NCBI GenBank assembly: GCA_013397115.1
Contig: VWZW01007179.1
Coordinates: 65,883-129,882, forward strand
DNA length: 64,000 nucleotides
From: Edolisoma coerulescens
Lineage: Eukaryota > Chordata > Aves > Passeriformes > Campephagidae
Reading direction: 5' to 3'
The notes under the pieces are model-generated. The model ran no database searches and had not been told where the DNA came from. It saw only the letters and a program-made list of their open reading frames with translations. A program made the position numbers and the translations under genes. This document shows positions 23,401 through 37,100 of the stretch, one piece after another (the stretch's first letter is position 1; every line of letters begins with the position of its first letter).

Positions 23401-26400
23401 TGACGGCTGAAATTTGCATTAGAAAAGTATAACGTGCTTCTCTGTGTGGTGCATTAAAATGAAAATATAATAGTGCACATCCAAAAAACAACATCAGATG
23501 CTATTTTAAGGCACTCAGCATCTTCCCAGTTTTGTGTGTGGAGACTGTATTTAGTTTAGTGAAGCAGAATGAAGGTGAATTTATCATATCTGTGAGGGAG
23601 AGGTAAGTGATAGCAACGGTCTCTTTAACAGATGTGTGTTAGATCCATGTGAGATCCAAAAGCTGGTGGCTGAAGTTGGGCACATTCAGACTGGAAAAGT
23701 TTAGTTTTTCTTTTTAGAGTAATCAGGGAACTGATCCATAATTTAAATTAGCTTGGGATGTGGCAGATTTTTCCATTGCTTGAAACCTTCAGATCAAACT
23801 TGGCTCTCTGCTCTTGCTGGTTCTCTCAGTACTTTCTCAAGTGCTCCAGAATATTGTGAGGGTTTTTTTTCAAAGATGGCAAAATGTGATGACATGAAAA
23901 TTTATTTAATGAAGAGTCAGCAGCCATCTCTTGTGAACAGAACACTTGTATGACATCGGTCCTCCTGAAAGCCAAGCTCTCACAACTTGGAGCCCGGCTG
24001 ATTTTTGGATGTCTGAAGCAGGCACATACTGGGACTCTTGCTAGGCTATTGTTTTAGCTCATTTACAGAGGATAGGGTTTTATTTAGGAGCCTCTGAGAT
24101 TTTGTAGCTGGTGTTAGATGGTGTCAGGAAAGCTGTGCACAGCATGGCTCATCTTGCTGCTGATGGAGAGGGTGAAGCACCCAGTGAGTGGTGCCCAGAG
24201 CTCTGCTGGGTGAGGAGCTCTCCTGCCCAGACCAGGAGTCCAGTGCTCAACCCTGAACACAAGTGTCTCAGCACTGAACACTATCTTTTCTTGCCCAAAC
24301 AGCCATGCAGGCTCAAGCTTCTTCCTAAGCCATTTTCTTCAGTATTTCTCTGCAGTGCATGGTGATGGCTTCCTACAAAAACTCTTTTCCTGATCACATC
24401 TAACCTATTTTCTTGTGCCCTGCACTCCTAGGCCCTGATCCTGTGCCATCTGAGTAACTAAAACGTTGGCAATTATCATCACTGTTTGCAGGATCAAGCT
24501 TAGTTTATTCTTCTGTTTGTGGACCATGTGAAAAAAATAGATTTGCACCGTGACCTCAGAGGCTTTGAAAGTTCTTTGCTCGTGTGAGTGAATGTCCTAA
24601 AGGCTGAGACATGAATGAAATAATTTTCCAGATGTGATAATTGAGGTAAGCAGAATAAACTGCTCAGTCTAGAGCTTTAATTCTCATTAATAGAAAAGCA
24701 TTTTTCTGTCCTGATAATCTGCTATATATTTACAGTTACTACAAGGTACACCTAAAGGCTAGACCTCCTGACATCCGTCTCTGCATTTGCAATGAAAGAC
24801 CAAGTCTGCTGTCATTAAGCCAAATTCCAGCTCTGTTTTCCACATCTTTGTGTTTTTTGTCTGCCTGATAGTCTGAGAGATCTACTTGTCATGAAAGTCA
24901 GGGAGAAACAAGAGAAGCAAAACAACAGATTTACATATATTCTGAATTTAATTTCTTCTTATATTACTCTTTGTTGAAAAGACTTTTGAGGAGAGTTTGC
25001 TGCTACCTTTGAATTGCTTGCTCTTCTTTCCCCTAACAGAGGCACATCATTATTGTATGTGGTGAATGGGAATTACTTTTCAGTATCCAGAAATAGACTT
25101 TGGCCTTTTGACATCCTAATAATTCCCAGGACAGCCAACTGAACCTTCACCACGATAGACTGGATTTGCTATATTAAAATATTGTAGCAGTGCCCTGATT
25201 TCAAGTCCTGACAGTTTAATCACTGCAGCTGACCCATGTTCCTCATACAGCTGCTTTCTGCAGTGTGGTTACAACATCCATGCAGATTTTCCTTTGCTTT
25301 TAGGAACTGGGTTTAAAATAGTGAAAAGTTGTGTTTTGTCCAAGCTTACCTACTGTTCTTTAATGGTATGAAATGTGTCACATTTCTTCTCTTATTTATT
25401 AAATCCTGTGCTTTGACTAGAACTTATTTCCAAGAATATTAAATTATTGTTCTATTATTAGAGCACAAGGTTTGATTCCTTGACAGGTTGACAAGAGCTC
25501 TGGAACACTTTGCAGGAGCAGCCCTTCCTAATCAAAACTGTCCTCAGCAGCACCAGTCAGTTTACCCTGGTACCAAAATACAAGTTGAAATGAAGCTGCT
25601 CAGTTGCTCCAGCAGCTCCAGTGTTGTGGAATATGGGACTTAATGCTCTCTTCTTTCACAGTCACCCCACCCTCTGACACCGACAGTCCCACTCAGAGCA
25701 GCAGCTACCAACACTCTGCAATGCCTGATCCCCCACACGCACGTCCTGATTGAGCTCTTCATACATCCCAACATCTATCAAGTTTCTTGGCCATCGTATA
25801 CCAAATTAACACAGGCTCATGGTCATCTGTCTCCTGCCATTTGCTGGTAGTAAGGAAATTGCATTTTCACTGCAAAGACAATAAACCTACTAATTTGGTG
25901 CACCTCAGGATCTTCCTTATATTGAAGAGTTTTTTTTACAGGCATCTGAGTGCTTTCATTTACTGTGCTCTTCGGCTCTTTGACTTCCTTCCTCTTCTGG
26001 TTTAGGATTTTTACCAAATTCAGCACTCAAGATCACTTTAACATGCTCAGTTTGGCTCTTTTTAATTGCCTGAGCTATACGTCATTATGTCAGAAGATTT
26101 AGGTTTCTTTTGCAGCAACTTGCTGTGAAAACAGTTGCCTTACAAATACATTTATTGTGAATGTGAACGATGTACTTTTAGAATAGTTTCATTTTCAAAG
26201 GATGCTTTCATGGAAAATAAGGTGAAATTGTGTGGGAACAACAGATATTCTGCAAACAACTCCAACAGGTAGTTCCCTTCTTCCTTTGAAGACTTAGTGT
26301 TAGAAATCAGATTAGAGCACCAGAGACAAGGGAAAAAAAAGAAAATACAGAGTGATGTTGTACCCTGACTCCAGAACCATGTTCTGAAAGCCCACTGGTG

Positions 26401-28870
26401 AGATGATGAGCAACTGATGTGAAGGTTACATAGAGCTTATTTCTGATAGGTTTCTCCACATTTCTTGTTTATCTGTTTTATTTGTTTCGTTGCTTTGTCC
26501 CAGTGCCGTAGTGACACCCTCTGGCAATGGCAGGATAGTTTCATTGCCACTGGGGAGCTCTTCAGCAGCAATCAGTGAGCAACCTCATGGGAAAGGCATT
26601 GGTGTGCCCTGTCCTCCCTTCCCTCAGAGCTGGTTTGGCTCGAGATTAAAATTCACACATGTAAAGTTAAAATTAGTGTTGTACATGATGGCTAATTGAT
26701 ACAAATTCAAGTACTGTGTAATAAGTCGTGTTGGACATTTTGTTCTGGTGAGTTGGACTTTTCTCCTGGTGAGCAGCTTGAAAAGTTTCCCTTTGTGCTT
26801 AAATTAATTTGTTTACAGCAGCTCTAAAGAACACTCTTCTCTTCTGGAGTGCAGGCTCTGAGCAAAGCTTTACCAATGCTCTGGCTGTGGTGTGGCTCTC
26901 ACCAGAACACAGATGCCTCACTGATCCTTTCTACTGTGAAATAACACAGTATTTTAAAGATGGAAAAGCTGCTGGGAGTTGTCTGGCCAGTGTTAATTTT
27001 GTATATTGCATTGGTAATGCTTTAAGTGCTGTCTCACATGAGGGGTCACAAAATGCAAACTTCTCACAGCTGACATTTTTCCAGGAGGTATAAGGAAAAA
27101 CCAGTGAGCTGCTGAGGCAGCTGGAGCAGCAAAGTGGGGCAGATGAGGCTTGGAGAAAGGTATTAAGGTGCCTAAGTTCTATTAAAATCAAGGTGTTGGA
27201 AAATAGTTAATGTTTTTTGTCATATCTAGGTCTGTGTCTCGTTTTGATAAGCAGCCTTGTGCATGCTGCAGGGCAAGCTGGTGATACAGAACTGTGAGCT
27301 GGGGCAAAGCAGCTGCCTGGCTGTGCCAGGTCCCTCCCTGGGCCTCTCAGCAGCCTGAATTAGCCCAGATACAGATGTTTGTGCTGCTGGGCTCAAGCAA
27401 AGTTGAAGACTTGTTAGGGAGACCTCCATGGATCAATGGGGAGTGGAGGGTCTGAGATTAAAACCTTTGATTGCTCTGTCCTGTAGGGACTTTTATTGAC
27501 CTGCTTGGGATGAGCCCTCTCCAGTCCCATGGCAGCATCTGAGCTGTCCTGGACTGATTGTGGGGATTTTGGGTTGGGACACAGGGACTTCTCAGCATCA
27601 TGATGAAATGGGAAGGCCTGGCTCAGCTTCTGAGAGCAGCCGTGGTTCTCTCTGCCACCTGGGGTCACTGTGATCAAGGTTATTAAAAAAGGAGAGGTAC
27701 GAAGTAACAAAGAAAATAGAAGCAGTAAAAAACATTCTTCCCAACCCTAACCCCTGGAGGCTAAAATTGAGATCACCACAAGTATACAAATTAGTTGAAA
27801 TTTTTATTGTGTGTGAAGAAAATGAAGCCCTACACTTCAGTGTGTAAACAAATCTATGTTAGCAGGTCAGGGATTTGTATAGAGCAAGACATGGACTATC
27901 ACAAGAAAAGTGTTGCCTCTTTTTCACTTTTCTTGCTGCATTTTGTCTCAGCTCTTCTACCTGTTGGCTCCTGCAGTGTGTTACAGCTGACTTTGAAGGT
28001 CCTTGTAGCAGTGTAGCTTTGTGGCTGAGAAATCTTCTGTGGTCTTGGTGTTTATCTTGTTTAATCCAGGTGTTGCTTCAAAAATCTCAGTGGCTGTTCC
28101 TGTTATTTACACATGTGAGATTATAGGGGAGTCTAATAGATATTTTAAATCTGCACCCATCTTACAGAATTTCTTCAGTGTGCTACTAGTGAAACCTTTG
28201 TCTCAGCTAACCCCACATGATATATTATGTACCAGCAATACTTCTTAAAAGCACTTTAGCCGAATTTTCAAGCTGGCTGGGCTTAAAGTTGTCAAAATAT
28301 GTATTTATGTTAAAACTCCCCCAAATGCTGTGTGGATGTAAATCTTTCTGTGGAGGTGCTGCCTTGTGAGAGAGGAAGGGCTGTTTGTGCACCGGCAAAA
28401 GAGGAAAATCCAGATGATGCAAATGCAACTTCCAAGCCCATTTCTTGTCAGAGCAGCCCTGCAGTGTGGGAGCTGCTCAAAGCTGGACATCCCTGCTGCT
28501 CTCTGAGCTGCCTCTGGCACAGCTGCAAAATTGCTGCCTCGTGCTCTGGAAGTCCAAGGTAAAGCAGTAGGACATAGAAACCCTTTTTACACTCACTCCC
28601 CTTCACAAATCCTTCTATAAAGGGCTGTGGGTACCCAGGGAACAGACTTCTGCTGCTGTACCCGCAGTGGGTGGCCACTGTTGGAGCTGAAGGAGTTAAT
28701 GCACATCTGTGGAGTGCACCTTTTTTTTTCTCTTAGCTAAATATTGCTGAAACTTCTAGACAATGGGACTGTACAAGACATTGCATGGAATTCAGTCTGT
28801 TCTTTGGTACGAAAAAATTGGTAAATCAGTTTTTTTAACCTTTTTTTTGTCCTTACTAAATGAAAAGTGT
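14484..28870 (+). other. PRKAR1B: Large PRKAR1B intron, left part
   Basis: This is the first third of the 36.9-kb intron between coding exons 3 and 4. It contains no exon I can recognise. It holds the poly-C tract at 22375-22393 and a moderately CpG-containing stretch at about 17990-18100. Two CpG-containing, low-repeat islands lie at about 21180-21480 and 21700-22030 and could be conserved regulatory DNA. A very degraded CR1-like match may lie at 20155-20240. Remaining sequence is unremarkable and AT-rich. Confidence 0.8.
22375..22393. repeat. Poly-C homopolymer, 19 bases
   Basis: Nineteen consecutive C follow a pyrimidine-rich TTTCTTTCA stretch. Long pure C tracts are uncommon in AT-rich introns, and the exact length in an assembly is often uncertain. 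Confidence 0.9.
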
Positions 28871-29095
28871 ATCGTAGAATCACAAAATGGTTTAGGTTGG
28901 AAGGGACCTTAAATACCATTTCCTTCCAACCCCCCTGCCATGGGTAGGGACACCTTCCACTATCCCAGGTTGCTTCAACCTGGCCTTGGACACTGCCAGG
29001 GATGGGGCAGCCACAGCTTCTCTGAGAAACCTGTTCCAATGCCTCAAAACCCTCACAGAAAAGAATTCCTGTATAATTTCCTTATAATGTGTGTA
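28871..29095 (-). mobile_element. CR1 LINE fragment, 5'-truncated, antisense to PRKAR1B
   Basis: Read on the plus strand the stretch starts ATCGTAGAATCACAAAATGG, then GGTTGGAAGGGACCTTAAA, TTCCAACCCCCCTGCCATGG, TGGCCTTGGACACTGCCAGG and CTGTTCCAATGCCTC. This is the reverse complement of the familiar 3' end of avian CR1 retroposons. The element therefore points left, with its 3' terminus at about 28871, and is cut off on its 5' side as nearly all CR1 copies are. It has no coding capacity. Divergence looks moderate, so it is not a very recent insertion. A minus-strand open frame across it is a by-product. Confidence 0.92.
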
Positions 29096-32000
29096 ATTTT
29101 CTTAATGCTTTTGTTGATATATCTGTGCATTTGATTAGATAAGAAGTACTTCATTTACAGGTATAGTTGAAGGAGAACAGGGTGGAAAAAGCAGTGGTAG
29201 TGTTCGTGGCAGTGTTCCTTCATGGCTCTTTGCAAGTGGGAATATCCATTCTTTGCAATACTGGAGGCTGTGGAGTCAGAACTGCCTTTCTCCCGTGCCT
29301 TTTCAAATGAACTTTGTGTCACTGGCACCACCTCTAAATAAAACCATTTAGCATCTTTTGTGGTTGCATGATATTCAAAGCATCTCTCAGAACTGCATTT
29401 TAGTCCTGTTATAATCAGTGTTCTTTGGAGTAATTAATTATGTATCCCATCACGAGGTCAGAATCAGAACATTATGTTTTCATCTCTCGTAGTGAGATAG
29501 CTCCTTGTACAGGCTACCATGCTGCTGTACACGTAATTAGTGCTATATGAAGAATATAAATTAACATGTTCGTTTCGACGGGAATGTTGATGAGGTTGGA
29601 AAGGCGTCATTAATACGCTCAATAGTGCAAAATAATACTTCTGATTTTAGCTTCCTTTGCTTTTCCTTTCAACTAGTTAAGCTAAAAATACGGCACAGCT
29701 GCTTTCCCTTTACACATGTGAAAATGTGTGGAATGTGAAGTAAGGGAGAGAATTGCAGCCCTTTGGGTGAGAAAGCGTGAGGTTCAGTGCTGAGGCACCA
29801 GGCTGTGTCTCATCAGGGAGCAGGACCAAAGGAGGGCTCGGGGGGACCACTGTGGCTGCAGGGATGGAGGGGCTGCTCCTCCTGACACAGCATCCCCATG
29901 GGGCTCACAGCAGGGTGGGCTCTGTCACTGGCTGCTTGGGTTCCAGGTAAATTGCTGATTTCCCACTGCACTTCTTCCTTTTCTGAGGCCCAAGTAGTTT
30001 TAAGCCCTGTAGAACTCGAGCAGTCCCTCAGATGCACATGGTTATTCCACAGTTAATGCTGCTGATGGGTCAGATAGAAGATTTAGGCAGAAGATCCTTG
30101 TGGATATAAATCAATCCTTATCGATGATATCTAACTGTGTCAGCTCTCAGGGCAAAGGAGGATCCAGCTGTAAGATCTGATCTGCAGCTTGATAGAAACT
30201 CTGTGCACCAGAGCAGTAGAAAGGATGGATGGCAGCGAAAAGCAAACGATGGAAAGCTTTGTGAAGTGTATTTATTTTAATATTAGTTGGCTCTTAAAAG
30301 GTGCTCTTGGCCTGTTGTGCTCTGGGCTTTTTATTAAGAAGGATAAGCAACCATTATGTATGTTGAACACTTTTTGGGTGTCCTTTGCTATTGTGGCTGA
30401 TGAATAAAACTACAGAGTGAGTATCTGATCCCGAAAGTTGATCTCTGCAAACAAGCTTTTATAAACTGGAGGAGCTCTGTGGATGTCAGTGGGAGCTGCT
30501 ACAGGAAGGAGGATTAATCAATATTAAATCGGCAGCCAAAGTAAAGGAGCTGTCGACTGGGAGCAAAACAACAGAAAATATTGGTAGGAGAGGTAAATTG
30601 TGCTGTTAGGTAGCTCTTTTGTGAAACTAAATCAGAAAATCGCTAATCAGTTTTTACAAATTCTGGGAGTTGTTTAAACTTGGCTGCCTTTCATAGTTAC
30701 TAGAAGTTTCACATAAAGTCAAGTAGATTTCTAATGTGATTGAATGAATGATTTCTCATTACTGGAGTCTGCTTTTTCCTTTCCTCATTTTTGTTGATTT
30801 AAAATGCAGCAGTATAATATTGCATCAATGCAACATTGCATAGATTGCAAGTGTATGACTTTAAACCCAGTAAGTTTTTCTTACCATCATTTTTGAGAAT
30901 TTCCATCTTTCCTTTTAATTTTCTTGGTGTTTTTTAGTTCATTGCTCCCAGATTCAGCCTCTTGGTAGTGACCCAGCTTTCCAGTCACAGAGGCATGAAA
31001 AATCAGTGTAATTAAAAATCATATATTAAAGCAATTTTATAACAGTTTCCTTTTCTGAAATGCAAATGAGAGATAAGAGAAGACTCACCCGTGTTTGCTC
31101 TGTGCGTTGCTTGAAAAAAATCCATCCACTGCACTTGGAGATGTGGTGCTGGTAGGATATTGCAGTTATTTTTAGTGAAAACTCAGGGTTTAACTCAGAG
31201 AACGCTCTTAGTTCCTGAGTTGCAATACTGATTCTAATTTCTGGTCAACTTGGATTCTCTTCCTATCTGCCACTCTGCCTTTTTCTCTTGAATCCATTGG
31301 GTTTACATTCTGGTAATTTTCCACTTTTCTTCTCCTCCCGGCCCTCAGCGCGCTGCCTCACAGCTCTCTTCCACTTTGCAATTTCTGATTTATTTCTGGC
31401 ATCTGTTCAATTTCAGAAAAAAAAAAAAAATTATAGCCCATGAGTCTTGCAAGGAAATATAAATTGCATTTTTTATCAACATTCGTCAATTAAAATCCAA
31501 TGCTGCAAAGCCTGTTTATAAATAACTTGACTACTCCAAATTTATGTTGATAATACCTTACCCCATTCATGCCATACATACAACACTTTCATATGGCAGA
31601 TGAGGAGAGGTGTTTCTGTGAGACTATATAAGTTTACAAGTACAGAAATAAAATCCATTGACTACACCCCTGTGTCACGCTTGCTGTGTGTACGTTCACA
31701 CTCACACACTTGTGCATCTAAGTTGCTTTGAAAGATGAACTTGTGTGTGATTATCTGATGAGATATAAAACTAAAGCCTGAAATCTGGGCTGATCTCTTG
31801 AGTTTTGGTTCAGGGCCAGATTCTGGAAAATGATTTGAGTTCCGATTCAGGCAAAATCCCCTGAATATGTTTTTCTGGCAATATTTTCGAGAACAGCTGA
31901 TCTTTTCACATTTTTTCCATTTGGGTTAGAAATCTTGAGAGAGTAACCAAGATGCCACTGAAGTACTGATGTTTGCTGCTCACTGGAAGGAAAGTGCAGC

Positions 32001-33959
32001 CCATATACATGGAGCCATAATTCTGGCATTTTTCTCTGCTGTGTTTCAAAGCTCTAGATTATAGATAATGACATTAAGGAGAGTGAGTTGAAGTTAATTG
32101 CAAAGCATTGCTTATTAGGTTTGAAAGAGATATAATCACAGGGCATTCTAATTCCTTAAGACACTGATTAATATAACAGCCACAGAGAAAAAACTGGCAG
32201 GGAATACGTTTCTAGGGAGTTTGCAGGATTGCTGGTTTATGCATTTTCTTTTACAGCCTACACAGTTGGAGATAATTCAGAATCTTACTGTTTAAGAGTA
32301 AGCCAAGTATCCAAAATCTTGTGACCATATTTAGGGATGGATGAAATGTTTTTGTTAAAATAGCTCACACTCCCTCACACATGCCCGTGTTTCTGTCCGG
32401 CCTTCAGGCCGGTGAAAGGAAGAAACAGGAGACCTCAGAGATTTCCTTTGCCTTTCTTGTGATCCATCAGCTGGGTGTTAATGATCTCACACTGCTTATT
32501 CCAGTACCCAAACATCTGCCTTCCCTCTGGGCTCGGCTGAATCACCCAGTGCCTTTACCAGTTGCTGTGTTCGTCTGCAGCTCTGTTTTGGTTTAATCAT
32601 CCCATTAGTTGAAGCTGAAGAAACACTTTGTGGCAAGTGGCACTGCTTTGCTCTGTGTTTCATCCAGCATGGTGCTGGGCTGTGACACGTTGGGTTGTCT
32701 CCTGGCAAGGGTAGAAGAGTAAGGGGAAAATTCAGAAGTTGTGGGAATGATAGCATTCTTTGGGGATTATTTCTTGCTGTCCCCCTGGTACTGATCTTTT
32801 CCAATCATCCCCTGTCTATCCAGCAAGTTTGTCTGGATAAAGGCTGTCTGTATCTCTGGTGAGAACGTGCAAAATATGGAGAGGGCTAGAGCAGTGTAAA
32901 AATAACAATTATTAGCAGAGAGATTAAAGGCTGAAGAAGGATGTTTGGGGGAACAGCGAGAAAGGCAGTCGCAAGCTACGTCTTTAACAATGAAATTCTT
33001 GCAGTAGACTCAGACAATCTGTTCCCAGTATGTACCAGGACACAGAGCATTACCCATGGCTGTGCCAAGAGCCTGAACTCCACAGAGCACCTGAGAGTCC
33101 CTAATTCTGCTCAGCATATGCAGTGAGACGGATCCTGCAGCTCTGACCGGAATCTAGAGGATGCCTGAAAAACTCCCGAAGCAGGCAAATTTCGACAGGC
33201 AGGCTGTACAGGAGGTGGATTCTGAAAGCCACCAGTGGCAGAATTGGGAGATTGTTTTTGGAGAACGAGATGTCTCATTCCTGACCCCGTCACCTTCCGT
33301 GCGAGCCAGGGGGAGAGCACTGGTGCCAATCCAATAGGCATGCTCAGCAGATGTCCAAGGCTCTGGTTTATATCCAGTGATACTAAAGGTTGTTTATAAA
33401 GGCAAGACGTTATTGTTTTGAGCGTTTGGCACTGCCTCTCATCTTTTAAAAAGTTGAGAGGAGCAGATCTGATGAGGTTTCCAGCTATTTTGTCTCGGTT
33501 ACAAGAGGAGGCTGACAGGAATCAGTGTGTCTTCTCCGACAGCGATCCTGCACTTGTTTTACTCTTCGTTGCCCTGCTAGGAAACATCTTTTTGCTTGTG
33601 CTTGGAAATACAATCTGAAAGGGTTCTCTTGAATCACTGAATTCAGCCATCTGAATACTGTAGAAAAACCAAGTCGTATGGTCCCTCATATAACCTAAAT
33701 GAAGATGTTTTTGTTTTCTCCTGTTTATTGGCCTACAGTTGTTGGGAAGCTGCTGCACAACACTTCTGTTCCCATGGCAAGAGAGCATCTCACTTCCAGA
33801 CTAAATGTTTATATGTGTTGATTTTTCATGCACTCACTGTCCATTAGTTAAAGTAACTCCTTTTCAACTCTGTTGTTCAGCCTAACCCTCGCCTCTCATC
33901 CCTATGTATTTATAAATTAAAGTGAAATCTATTCTGCTGTAAATGATTCATTCTCTTCT

Positions 33960-34150
33960 TTTATAAAAGATAGACTCTCCATTACCCCTATCACCCCAGA
34001 ATCCCTTTTTCTGCATCTTTTTTGAGTCAAATGCATCTTGTTTCTCTGTTTCTTTTGAACGTGGTTGATGAGAATTGTGCCCAGTGTTGAAGTGAGATCA
34101 TTTACAGAAGTACTTTTTACAATGGCATTAACACTTCCTTGCTCCCTTGA
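33960..34150 (-). mobile_element. Ancient, highly diverged CR1/L3-like LINE fragment
   Basis: The plus strand contains, in order, GACTCTCCATTACCCCTATC, a TTTTTTGAGT segment, AGAATTGTGCCCAGTGTTGA and TTTACAATGGCATTAACACT. This order resembles the reverse complement of old CR1-type elements of reptiles and birds, which carry a segment like AGAATTGTGCACAGTATTC followed by a TTTATACAATGGCATTA segment. Similarity is weak and interrupted, so this is an inference from pattern. Confidence 0.45.
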
Positions 34151-37100
34151 AAGTGACCTGGCTTATACCGATGTAGGGTGAGTTTGCTTTCTTCCCAGCC
34201 AAGGGTAAAAAGTGTGGCTTGCAGTTACCCAGTGGTTTAATGAATTCAGATTAAAGTAGAAATTGTTGCTGTAACTTCAACATGCGTGGCCTTTCATGTT
34301 AGATTACTGAATTTCATTCCAACTTTATTACTTCAGTCATCAAAAGCATCCTCTGTGCAATGCATCTGAGCACAGCATCTCCACCTCTCAGGACTGGGCC
34401 CTGAAATATCCTTAATAAAATGACCTCCGGGTTTGTTCTTCCACTTCCAATATCAACTGTTGTTAATCTACCTTAAATTATTGCCTTAAACACATTATGG
34501 TTCTTCTTCCTAATCAACTTTCCCATTTTAACCAGCAGTTTGCCTCTTAGCACTGAACCTGCTTGCTTAAGGAATTGATTGATTTATTTTGTGTAGAATA
34601 TCAGTGATCAAATAAAGAGAGAAAGCAGATATTGCAGTGTGCCTCATTTTCCAATTACCTCTCTGACTTTCATTATTCTTGACTTCAAAATTTGTTCTCA
34701 AGCCTTGCAGGACCGAGGTTGGACTAATGGTGAATCTACAGCTGCCCAGGTTACCTTGAGACAACATCAATGTGCAGACATCAAAGATGATGAACAAAGT
34801 GCCTTTTAATGCAGTCTTTTCTGAGTTGATTAATAAAAGGTCAGACATTCGTGCTGCAGTCCTGATTTCACATCAGGAAAAATATACCTTCCTGAGCCTT
34901 TCACCATGAGAATTTCAGACTGTGGGATGTCTGACAAATTTAGTTTTCAACTGCATGAAAATTAACAGCTAGGCTGTCTCCCCCTCAAAATCCTAGTGGA
35001 ATAGACAGTATTTTTTGGACATTTCTATTTCTAATTAAAACAAATGAAACTGGAAAGGTTTTATGCTTTTCCGTTTTTTCCCCCAGCAGGTCACTGAGTC
35101 ACCACTTCTCTTAAAATCTCTTCCAAAACTTTCCTCTTTATTTCCTCATAATTTTGCATGCTGTGAAATAATTACCATATAAAATATTCCGGCATTTAAA
35201 TGAGTTCACCATATAAAATATATATGGTACTACATTGAGAATTCATAGTTGGATCTTCACAGTAGCCAAAAGAACTCAATTTTTAAGGGAATTATTTTTG
35301 CACCACTTCAAAGACAAAGTGACATTAAATGTAAATGTTCTTAGTATTGCAGTTGTTATCACCCTTCACTGAAAACCTCTTTTAGAGCATCCTCAGAGGG
35401 GTAAATAGTTTGCAAGAAACAAGATCTGCCTGTTCTGGACACAGATTCTGCTCAGAGGAGACAGCAGTCCTTTTGCTGAACATTTCAAGGTTGTGCTTAC
35501 TAATTGAGTCTATTTTGGCATCATATTTTTCCTGAACAGGACTATTCTGAAATTATCAGTTCTTCTGAAAGCCCATAAATGTGGATTTTTGGCTTCTAAT
35601 TTTGAAAATCTTGGCTATAAGTTTTATATAGTGATTCTGTCTGTCGAGAGAACACTTAGCCTGAGATATCTGGATTTAGAAGACAGAGCACAAAGCCATT
35701 TTGTCTTTTGCTTGTCAGTTTATTATTTTTCATGTTCCAATTTTGCTATAGTTGAAAATGGCTTTTCCTTTCTTTGCAAGCTAAGAAATAAATCCTTCTT
35801 AAGAGTGCAGCTGTTCTGCCATTCCTTGAATTACTAAGAACATTAATAAAATTCAGTGAAATACAAAGTGTTCATATTAATGAGAGTTCAGAGGCTTCTA
35901 AAATATTTGGAGCAATAATATTTCATGGATTATGTTGGAGTACTCTCTGCAGAGGTCAACTGTGATATGATCACTGAAACCTGTGGCTGTGCTGTAGCCT
36001 TAGGAAACCTGTGTGAAAATAAACCACATGGCTTTGATGGAGCAAAGCAGCCAGCAGGAAATAAGGGCAGAGCTCTCCACTCACTGCCGAACATTGATGG
36101 CATGAGAGAGGCCATTAAAACAAATAATATAAATGAGCCTGAGCTGGCTATAAGACCTGCAAGGTGATTAATGCCTGTGGTGACAAGTTGGAGGCATAGG
36201 AGGAGATTAAAGATTAAGTTAAAGGTAAGAGTGCTAACAGGCCTTTTCCTGCCCAGAGCTTCTAATTGCTCTTCCTTCCTGCAAATCCAGTGGCCAGCAC
36301 TGCCTGCACAGCACCACATTCCTCCCCGAGACTTGTCAGGCTGGTAGATAAATGAAATACTTTTTTCAAATACTTTCTTCTGCCTTTTCTTCCTTTTCTT
36401 AAAAAAAAAAAAAATTTGCTCTTTTCTCCTTTATTTCCTTTTTTCTTTATGCTTTTTAGCCTGCTGTCTCCAAGAGAAAAAATTCAGAGGTCGTGTGGAA
36501 GCTGTTGCTGTTGGCTTTAGGCAGTGTCCAGCATAGGGACTTTAGGTGTAGGTTGGTCCAAACCAGCCTCCAGCTGCCCAGTCTGGTGCAGTGGGCAGAG
36601 AAGAGGCCACCAGCAAGCCTAGGCAAGGTCTGCAAATTTCTCTCCCTCGGCTTTCCAAAACAATTGTTCAAAGAACAAGAAAAACCCTGAGTATCAAAAA
36701 GCCCGATCCCCTGACCCGCCAAGGCTCACTTGTAGTGTGTCTACTGCCTTATTTGCAGGAGGTTTTAACGCTTGACCTGAAAAGTCAACAAAAGAATCAC
36801 CGTCTCCCATCTTAATAAATTAAGTTCTATCTTCTCTAATCACTTCCTACAAACACACAAAGTCATCTGTTTCCTTTTGGCTTAGATCTTGTATAATGTT
36901 TGGAGGAAGAAGGTCTACTTTTGTCAGCACCCCTGTTAAATTTATTTGCTTTTCTAGTTCAAGGAAAGAAGCCTATAACTCCAAAAGTCATCCAATGCTC
37001 TTATTTATTTATTTTGCTCCGTTTGATTGATACATCTTTGTTCTGAGCTTATAAAAAATTGACCAAAACTCCAGTAAAAGTGCCTCTTGTTAAAAACACT

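Noticed and set aside
28737..29039. 100-codon minus-strand frame
   Set aside because: Explained by the 3' end of a CR1 element, which is outside the coding part of that LINE.
35180..35235. AT-rich palindrome-like ACCATATAAAATATATATGGT and repeated CCATATAAAATAT
   Set aside because: It is suggestive of a CArG-type site but lacks a proper CC(A/T)6GG core and is explained by AT-rich low complexity.
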